From an uncultured Clostridia bacterium (GTDB lineage: Bacteria > Bacillota > Clostridia > Christensenellales > UBA1242): DNA of 28,312 nt. Positions within the stretch are counted from its first letter, which is position 1; each line of letters begins with the position of its first letter. The position numbers and the translations under genes were made by a program. The notes beneath the pieces were generated by a model. The model was not told the DNA's origin and ran no database searches. It saw only the letters and a program-made list of their open reading frames with translations. The DNA lies in NCBI GenBank assembly GCA_947626155.1, contig CANQRC010000010.1, positions 1 through 28,312 on the forward strand, read 5' to 3'. This document shows positions 23,789 to 28,312 of this stretch, piece by piece.

Positions 23789-23819
23789 AAAAAAAGAAGG
23801 TGAAAGCCTTCTTTTTTTT
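23789..23819. terminator. Bidirectional intrinsic terminator
   Basis: An A tract, GAAGG (23796-23800), loop TGAAAG, CCTTC (23807-23811) and eight T form a hairpin extended by A-T pairs. It ends the minus-strand gene that stops at 23825 and can also stop transcripts from the VirD4-like gene. Confidence 0.85.
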
Positions 23820-23824
23820 GTGTT

Positions 23825-24550
23825 TTACATTCCGCCCTTGCCGTCTCTATCAATGGTTTTTGGTGGCTTGTCCAAAATTGGGGTTGCTGTTTCGTAACCA
23901 TCTTTTTCTGAAAGTTGAACTTTCGCAAGCAGTTTTTCTTCTTCTGGGGTGGCATGTTTTGCAAATGCTTCTTTTTCGCATTGCTTTCTTATCCTTTCTG
24001 CTGCAGGACTGCCATAGTCGTTTGTCCTTCCATAATAATCAAAAGATTCTGCTCTTGCAAGACATTCTACGCTGACAAGTCTCATTGTTTTTTCAGAACC
24101 TGCTTCACACTCATCTTTGTTCAGCCAAAGGTATTCAATTCCTCTGTATTTTACAACAGGTGCTTCGCCTGACGTTTCAATTGATTTTCCGTTTTCCTTG
24201 TCCCAAATTAAGCCGGTTCTAAATTTTGTCTTGCAATCCTTCACAACAGTGCTTGCTGGATTATAGAACAGTTGCAAAACCACACGCAGACCAAAATCAC
24301 AATAGGAAACAAGATCGTTAAGCAATGGTCCGCCACCGTAAACACTAAAAATTCGAGAGCCCTTTTCAACCACAGGCCCTCTGGTGTAATAGGTGCCGTT
24401 TGCACATTTTGGGCTGATGTACTCTTCCCACGCACCTTGCCTGTATGCTTTTTTTGAAAGGGGTGCAGTAAAAAATGCAGGAAATTTCCTTAAAATTTCT
24501 TTAGCATCTGCCACGCTAGGCAAGTTTACATAATTTTCTATTGTTGCCAT
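23825..24550 (-). CDS. Hypothetical protein, 241 residues
   Basis: I do not recognise this family. The protein is soluble, with no signal peptide or membrane helix. It begins MATIENYVNLPSVADAKEI; the middle holds Gly- and Tyr-rich strands (NGTYYTRGPVVEKGSRIFSV, YGGGPLLNDLVSYCDFGLRV), then IEYLWLNKDECEAGSEKTMR, which looks like a beta-rich domain seen in surface or phage-like proteins where a residue is set by SLRPVVSL-type ends. The C-terminal 60 residues are charged and helical (AAERIRKQCEKEAFAKHATPEEEKLL) and end in a flexible tail, RDGKGGM. GAGGAG stands before the ATG, a consensus promoter is present and the terminator is shared, so it is a well-expressed single-gene unit. Confidence 0.8.
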   Translation of the reverse strand: MATIENYVNLPSVADAKEILRKFPAFFTAPLSKKAYRQGAWEEYISPKCANGTYYTRGPVVEKGSRIFSVYGGGPLLNDLVSYCDFGLRVVLQLFYNPASTVVKDCKTKFRTGLIWDKENGKSIETSGEAPVVKYRGIEYLWLNKDECEAGSEKTMRLVSVECLARAESFDYYGRTNDYGSPAAERIRKQCEKEAFAKHATPEEEKLLAKVQLSEKDGYETATPILDKPPKTIDRDGKGGM

Positions 24551-24579
24551 TTTTATCTCCTCTGCTTTTAAACAAATAT

Positions 24580-24608
24580 ATTATATTGCAAATTTTAATG
24601 GTTGTCAA
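24580..24608 (-). promoter_or_regulatory. Consensus promoter of the 241-residue gene
   Basis: On the minus strand TTGACA (24608-24603), a 17-bp spacer and TATAAT (24585-24580) match the sigma-A consensus at all twelve positions, the best promoter in the window. Confidence 0.88.
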
Positions 24609-24651
24609 TATGAAAAGTTAGAATTTTTGCAAACAAGCTGATTTTCTTTTT

Positions 24652-24681
24652 CCTACTTTTCTTTCTCGAAAGAAAAGTAGG
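24652..24681. repeat. Perfect 14-bp inverted repeat
   Basis: CCTACTTTTCTTTC (24652-24665) and GAAAGAAAAGTAGG (24668-24681) are perfect inverted arms around TC. No T tract follows on either strand, so it is not a standard terminator. Its right end overlaps the likely -35 box of the gene at 24713, so it may be an operator or a dispersed palindromic repeat. Confidence 0.7.
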
Positions 24682-24707
24682 CAGAAATTAAATATTCTTC
24701 ATATAAA
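24678..24707 (+). promoter_or_regulatory. Possible leaderless promoter of the 152-residue gene
   Basis: TAGGCA (24678-24683), an 18-bp spacer and TATAAA (24702-24707) are followed by only 5 nt before the ATG at 24713, and there is no ribosome binding site. The -35 match is 4 of 6. Confidence 0.45.
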
Positions 24708-24712
24708 AGCAT

Positions 24713-25171
24713 ATGGAAAATTTTTATAATGACGAAATGCTGCCTGAGGATTTTGAACAAATTGCAAAGGCTTATTCAAAATCTTTAAAAGACAGAGGCT
24801 TTGTTTTTGTTAGGCTTGAAGAGGAAGAGTTCAACTTGCTTTTGGACGAAATTTTTGTGATTATTGCCAAAATGCGAGCCTGCCTTTTAAAAATGGACAA
24901 AGTGCTAAATTCTGCAAAATTGCAAGAAATTCTTGAAAAAAGTGAGAAAAAACTGTCAAAAACCTACAATTGCAATAAAACATACAAATTTTTGTGTTTG
25001 GATGAGGCAAACAGAGCGTTTTTGGGCCTTGTTTCTCTTGAAAATTTATTGCTTTTAAAACTTTTGCTCTTGGCGGTTAAAAGCGAAAGGCTGGAAGAGT
25101 GCAACGAAATTTCAACATCCATTGCAAGCGTTTTTGCCGAAAGTTTTTCTTCCAATTTTAAAATTGTTTAA
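24713..25171 (+). CDS. Hypothetical helical protein, 152 residues
   Basis: I do not recognise this family. The protein is acidic at the N-terminus (MENFYNDEMLPEDFEQIAKAY) and predicted almost wholly helical, with Leu- and Lys-rich heptad-like stretches (LLLDEIFVIIAKMRACLLKMD, SLENLLLLKLLLLAVKSERL). No signal peptide or catalytic motif is seen. Codon use matches its neighbours and a terminator follows, which supports a real gene. It seems to be transcribed as a leaderless mRNA from the promoter next to the 14-bp inverted repeat. Confidence 0.65.
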   Translation: MENFYNDEMLPEDFEQIAKAYSKSLKDRGFVFVRLEEEEFNLLLDEIFVIIAKMRACLLKMDKVLNSAKLQEILEKSEKKLSKTYNCNKTYKFLCLDEANRAFLGLVSLENLLLLKLLLLAVKSERLEECNEISTSIASVFAESFSSNFKIV

Positions 25172-25191
25172 AAAATATCATAAAATCTGAT

Positions 25192-25229
25192 AAAAAATGC
25201 AGAAAAATTTAATTTTTTTGCGTTTTTTT
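25192..25229 (+). terminator. Intrinsic terminator after the 152-residue gene
   Basis: GCAGAAAAAT (25199-25208), loop TTA and ATTTTTTTGC (25212-25221) form a 10-bp stem with one G-T pair. It is extended outward by A-T pairs and followed by a T tract to 25229. Confidence 0.6.
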
Positions 25230-25250
25230 GTTATTTTTTCAAAATTTTTA

Positions 25251-25278
25251 TTGACAAACTAAAAATCTATGATAAAAT
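25251..25278 (+). promoter_or_regulatory. Promoter of the Nudix-like gene
   Basis: A perfect TTGACA (25251-25256), a 16-bp spacer and TAAAAT (25273-25278) put the transcription start near 25285. This rules out the ATG at 25269 as the start and supports the one at 25299. Confidence 0.75.
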
Positions 25279-25298
25279 TTATCAAAAGAGGTTGGGAT

Positions 25299-25802
25299 AT
25301 GGAAATAAAAGAAGGGGCGCTGGTTTTTATAATTCAAAATGACAAGGTTTTGTTGTGCAAAAAGAAGGACGATAAGTTTTGGGGAGGAATATTTGCAGAT
25401 GTTTGGCCTAAAGGGCAAGAAGACCTTATGACAAAAACATCACAATTTCTCAGCGAAAAATTTGGAGTTGTTTCTGGAGAGATTACAAAAAGGGGTTCTA
25501 TTTCTAAGAGATATTACGAGAAAGGAAAACTTCAAAAAAGAATTTCGGCAGAAGTTCTGATTGTAAATAATGTTCAAGGCGACATTAAAAATGACGATTA
25601 TGACCTTGAATGGGTTGGGATTATGCAAGTTCTCACAAAGCCACTGGATGGCGGAGATGTTTATTGGGTTCCGCTGGCTTTGCAGGGCAAGAATGTGCGC
25701 GCTTCTTTCAAATACAGCGCCACAGGAAATCTTTTAACCTTTGAAAGTTCTTCAAGTTTGATGAATTTTTCTCTTGGTCGCGGCGGCAGAGGGAAAAATT
25801 GA
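25299..25802 (+). CDS. MTH1-like Nudix-fold protein with degenerate Nudix box
   Basis: A 167-residue protein. The N-terminal strand GALVFIIQNDKVLLCKKKDDKFWGG and the late segment DVYWVPLALQGKN, followed by ASFKYSATGNLLTFE, align with MTH1/NUDT1, whose C-terminal part reads DSYWFPLLLQKKK followed by GYFKF. MTH1 removes oxidised purine nucleoside triphosphates. The Nudix box is damaged: aligned on Gly56, Glu41 and Glu53 remain, but the Arg-Glu pair is Gln49-Phe50, the last Glu is Lys54 and the first Gly is Val35. Metal-dependent hydrolysis is therefore doubtful. The start at 25299 has AGAGG 7 nt upstream. The C-terminus ends in a Gly/Arg-rich tail, GRGGRGKN. A nucleotide-binding or regulatory role is an alternative. 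Confidence 0.75.
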   Translation: MEIKEGALVFIIQNDKVLLCKKKDDKFWGGIFADVWPKGQEDLMTKTSQFLSEKFGVVSGEITKRGSISKRYYEKGKLQKRISAEVLIVNNVQGDIKNDDYDLEWVGIMQVLTKPLDGGDVYWVPLALQGKNVRASFKYSATGNLLTFESSSSLMNFSLGRGGRGKN

Positions 25803-25820
25803 TTTTATTTTCATTTTGTT

Positions 25821-25848
25821 TTGTAAGATTTTATTTTTGTGATAAAAT
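25821..25848 (+). promoter_or_regulatory. Promoter of the lipoprotein-MGMT operon
   Basis: TTGTAA (25821-25826), a 16-bp spacer and TAAAAT (25843-25848) stand just before AGGAG (25856-25860). The transcription start would be near 25855, very close to the ribosome binding site. Confidence 0.5.
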
Positions 25849-25865
25849 ATAAACAAGGAGAGCGA

Positions 25866-27851
25866 ATGAAGAAAGTTTTTGCACTCATCTTGTTTGCGTG
25901 CATGGCTCTGTTTTCAGGAGTCATTCTTTCTTCTTGCGGAGAAGATAACGCCGACAGAACAATTTCAATAAAGGACACAAGCGGGCTTTGTGATGTTAGG
26001 CTTATAAATATGAGTGATGGCTCGGGCAAATATATTCAAGGCAGCGGCGGGGTTTACAGAGTTGCAAATCACACAAATGTCAAAGTTGAAATTTACGCTA
26101 TGGATTATGGGGTTGACTTTTCTGAACTTGAAGTTGTGAGAAATGGTCAAAAACTTGAAAAGAAAAAAGATATTTTTGACACTGATAGGGCCTCAGATGA
26201 AAAATACAGTCCAGTTCCCGACGGCGGAAGTTTGTATTATGGATATTTTACAATAGCTTACATAGACGGTAATGTTTCGGTTACCCTTTCAAAGGCAAAG
26301 ATGGTTTCCTCAACATTCACTTTTCAAGTGGAAAACTTGGAAGAGACACAAGACTTTTTGAAAGCAACAAAAATTGATGTTTCCAAAACTGATCAAAAAG
26401 ACTTTGTATCTTTTTATGATTTTCTGACAGGTGATAACCCAAGCCTCACAAGAGTGTTTGACGCAACAGCCGAGACGGAACTTAATAGTTATAGGACATT
26501 CCACTTAAGTTTTGACGGAGTTGCACCATTTGATTTTTCTGATGCGCATCCTTTTAGGTTTGATGACGACGAAAGTTTGTATCCTGCATTTGGGCGCTAT
26601 GGAAAAGAATATATCCTTGATCTTGGTGCAGAAAATGTTGGAGATCAATATAATTACAACATAACTGTGGACTTTTCAAATGTGACATTTGCAGAATATC
26701 AAATTGACCTGCCAGAGGACAATCAAACTTTCCAGATTGTAGCCTCGGCAACCAGAGTGAACGTAAACAATGTGGCGGATACAACATTTAGCCTGACCAA
26801 AAAAATGGAAACGCCCGTGTTTGGCGTGGTTGCAGACTATTCTGAAATGCAGGTTCTTGTAAATGAAACACCTCTTGTTTTTGACGAGGAAAATGGCACA
26901 TACTCTTTCCCTGAAGAGGTTTTGTCGCCCTACATGACTGAAACTGAAAGAGACACATTTCAAATTTCAGTTGCAGGCATAAAATATATGAAAGAAGAGG
27001 AAGAGGTTTCGCCTGTTCCGCTTGAGTTTGCAATATCAAATTTCAATCTAAATTTTTCGGATATAAATCCAAAATTTTATGGGGTTGACGAACAAGGCTC
27101 AAAAACAGGGGTAACCACAATTGTTGGCGCGGACCTCCCTTACGCCATTGAAGGACAAAAGTATATTTTGTCTTGGGCATACAACACAGACGAACAGGGC
27201 GACTATAGGACATCAGTAGATTTCTTTGACTTTGGCATTAGGCTGATAAATATTGACGAACAAATTTTCAACTTGAAAGATGTTTTGCCTGAGGACAACA
27301 CTTTGCTGGAAGAAAATGTTTTCAAACATCAGTTTGATGTCCAAGTTCCTGTTGAGGAAGATTTTGAAACCAGACAATATACCCTTAGGGCTTACTATAA
27401 CGAAGACACTGAAATTTTTGACAAATTTGAACTTCAATTTACTTGCGCAAGCGAAAATGAAGACGGTTTTGAGTTTGTTGTGAATGAATATCAGAAAAAC
27501 ATTGACATTTCCTCGGGGCTGGAAGATGAAAGCGCTGCTATTAGGTGCGCCGTTTTGGATAGGAGCGGAGAAATGACCTCAGAGGGTTGGCTGCCGGTTG
27601 GTGAAGAGCCACTTACGAGGACTGTTCAAGCGGGATATTTGGTTGCTTTTGAGATTATCATCTCTGAAGAAAAATTTGTTTCGGAATACGACTTTGCCAT
27701 TCAAACTCCTGATTTGGCATACTTGACCGGAAAGATAGACCCCGTGGACGCTGAGCCTGGGAAAAGAGGATTTATAATATATTTTGCAATTACAGACCTT
27801 TTTTATGGCAAAGATGTAAACAAACCATTTGTTCTAATTCAGGTGGGCTGA
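25866..27851 (+). CDS. Large predicted lipoprotein of unknown function
   Basis: A 661-residue protein. Residues 1-27 are a lipoprotein signal (MKKVFALILFACMALFSG) with the lipobox LSSC at about 25-28, so Cys28 would be lipidated and the protein held outside the membrane. The rest is acidic and beta-rich with many Asp, Glu, Tyr and Phe, and no domain that I can name; weakly repeated strand patterns (FTFQVENLEETQDF, YNITVDFSNVTFAEYQIDL, TRQYTLRAYYNEDTEIF) suggest several beta-sandwich modules. The frame is open from 25839, but the ATG at 25866 has AAGGAG 5 nt upstream and gives the signal peptide directly. Its stop codon overlaps the ATG of the MGMT-like gene by one base. Confidence 0.85.
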   Translation: MKKVFALILFACMALFSGVILSSCGEDNADRTISIKDTSGLCDVRLINMSDGSGKYIQGSGGVYRVANHTNVKVEIYAMDYGVDFSELEVVRNGQKLEKKKDIFDTDRASDEKYSPVPDGGSLYYGYFTIAYIDGNVSVTLSKAKMVSSTFTFQVENLEETQDFLKATKIDVSKTDQKDFVSFYDFLTGDNPSLTRVFDATAETELNSYRTFHLSFDGVAPFDFSDAHPFRFDDDESLYPAFGRYGKEYILDLGAENVGDQYNYNITVDFSNVTFAEYQIDLPEDNQTFQIVASATRVNVNNVADTTFSLTKKMETPVFGVVADYSEMQVLVNETPLVFDEENGTYSFPEEVLSPYMTETERDTFQISVAGIKYMKEEEEVSPVPLEFAISNFNLNFSDINPKFYGVDEQGSKTGVTTIVGADLPYAIEGQKYILSWAYNTDEQGDYRTSVDFFDFGIRLINIDEQIFNLKDVLPEDNTLLEENVFKHQFDVQVPVEEDFETRQYTLRAYYNEDTEIFDKFELQFTCASENEDGFEFVVNEYQKNIDISSGLEDESAAIRCAVLDRSGEMTSEGWLPVGEEPLTRTVQAGYLVAFEIIISEEKFVSEYDFAIQTPDLAYLTGKIDPVDAEPGKRGFIIYFAITDLFYGKDVNKPFVLIQVG

Positions 27852-28174
27852 TGCAATTTTTTGAAAGAGTTTACAACCTCGTCAGGGAAATTCCGCGGGG
27901 AAAGGTTATGACTTATGGGCAAATAGCAAGAATTTTGGGCGCGCCAAGGTTTTCTCAGGTTGTTGGCTTTGCGCTTCATCAAAACCCTGACCCAGAACAT
28001 ATTCCTTGTCATAGAGTGGTGAATAGAAATGGTGAAATTTCCGCCTCTTTCGCTTTTGGCGGAGGAAATGAGCAGAGAAAACGGCTTGAAGCCGAGGGCA
28101 TCGTCTTTGATAAAGATGGCAGGATTGATTTGAAAAAATACGGCTTAAACACTCTTGATTTTATCAATTTTTAA
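27851..28174 (+). CDS. MGMT-family alkyltransferase-like DNA repair protein
   Basis: A 107-residue protein that consists of the DNA-binding/active-site domain of O6-methylguanine-DNA methyltransferase only. It has EIPRGKVMTYGQIA (the helix-turn-helix entry), GAPRFSQVVGFALHQNP, the active-site motif PCHRVV with Cys53, and FAFGGGNEQRKRLEAEG. Alkyltransferase-like proteins of this size often carry PWHR and are inactive; here the acceptor Cys is kept, so transfer may still be possible. It acts on alkylated bases in DNA. Its ATG overlaps the lipoprotein stop (TGATG), which implies translational coupling to a gene of unrelated function. Confidence 0.9.
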   Translation: MQFFERVYNLVREIPRGKVMTYGQIARILGAPRFSQVVGFALHQNPDPEHIPCHRVVNRNGEISASFAFGGGNEQRKRLEAEGIVFDKDGRIDLKKYGLNTLDFINF

Positions 28175-28192
28175 AAAATAAACAATTTTTTT
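28173..28192 (+). terminator. Weak AT-only hairpin after the MGMT-like gene
   Basis: AAAAAAT (28173-28179) and ATTTTTT (from 28185) can pair around AAACA, with T residues after it. The stem has no GC pairs, so function is uncertain. Confidence 0.3.
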
Positions 28193-28202
28193 TGGTTTTT
28201 TG

Positions 28203-28231
28203 TTGACTTTAAGAATAAAGTGTGATAAAAT
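28203..28231 (+). promoter_or_regulatory. Promoter of tRNA-Ala
   Basis: TTGACT (28203-28208), a 17-bp spacer and TAAAAT (28226-28231) lie 13 nt before the 5' end of the tRNA. Confidence 0.75.
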
Positions 28232-28244
28232 TCAAGAGCAATAT

Positions 28245-28312
28245 GGGGGTGTGGCTCAGCTGGTAGAGCATCTGCCTTGCAAGCAGAGGGTCAGCGGTTC
28301 GAACCCGCTCAT
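28245..28312 (+). tRNA. tRNA-Ala (anticodon TGC), 3' end cut by window edge
   Basis: The sequence starts with the acceptor strand GGGGGTG, D-stem GCTC with GAGC, anticodon stem TCTGC with GCAGA around loop CTTGCAA (anticodon TGC, alanine), and T-stem AGCGG with CCGCT around the normal loop TTCGAAC. The last three bases, CAT, begin the 3' acceptor strand; about 8 nt are missing beyond the window. Confidence 0.95.

Noticed and set aside
23638..23964. 108-residue minus-strand frame with CHPEQCEGSH
   Set aside because: It runs across the dispersed repeat, the terminator and the end of the 241-residue gene in another frame; no ribosome binding site.
24652..24681. Inverted repeat as an intrinsic terminator
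   Set aside because: Neither strand has a T tract after the hairpin and the genes on both sides point away from it.
25269..25298. ATG at 25269 as start of the Nudix-like gene
   Set aside because: It overlaps the -10 box of the promoter; 25299 has AGAGG at good spacing.

Overview
The window looks like a chromosomal segment of a low-GC Gram-positive bacterium, most likely an uncultured gut-type member of the Clostridia. The reasons are AT-rich intergenic DNA, consensus sigma-A promoters (TTGACA, 16-18 bp spacer, TATAAT), AGGAGG-type ribosome binding sites, the standard genetic code with TGA used as stop, a lipoprotein with a Gram-positive style signal, and a collagen-like gene of the exosporium type. 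No rRNA, CRISPR array, transposase or integrase was seen.

Left part (1-3349). A truncated collagen-like gene on the minus strand faces a MarR regulator and a DegV fatty-acid-binding protein on the plus strand. A perfect 18-bp palindrome covers the -35 box of the MarR-degV promoter and is the obvious autoregulatory operator. A membrane-bound XRE regulator lies convergent to degV. A second DegV paralogue follows and ends in an intrinsic terminator.

Centre (3364-17070). A single promoter with a long dyad over its -10 box drives four tightly packed genes: an ABC ATPase, an ABC-2-type permease, a 2055-residue protein with about 19 bacterial Ig-like (BIG_2) domains plus a beta-helix-like tail, and a 1700-residue protein with 11 MBG-type and 4 YDG-type repeats and a C-terminal membrane anchor. 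Gaps of 12, 1 and 12 nt and one bidirectional terminator at the end indicate a transcript of about 13.6 kb. The two giant surface proteins fill about 40 percent of the window.

Right-centre (17069-21579). On the minus strand are an O-antigen ligase/polymerase-like membrane protein and a single-pass membrane protein. On the plus strand is a small metallophosphoesterase. Next comes a tRNA-Arg(TCG) gene on the minus strand with two further truncated copies of its 3' half downstream, so that a one-gene segment (an atypical HAD-fold protein) and a 115-bp segment lie between direct repeats of the tRNA 3' end. This is the classical footprint of site-specific integration and is the most unusual structure here.

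Right part (21580-28312). An orphan VirD4/TraG-type coupling ATPase abuts the tRNA. It is followed by a GC-rich dispersed repeat, two unrecognised genes, an MTH1-like Nudix protein with a damaged Nudix box, a large lipoprotein overlapping an alkyltransferase-like DNA repair gene, and a tRNA-Ala(TGC) cut by the window edge.

A theme across the window is leaderless transcription. At least three genes, and probably four, have a good promoter whose -10 box ends 5-6 nt before the ATG and no ribosome binding site, while neighbouring genes have strong ones.
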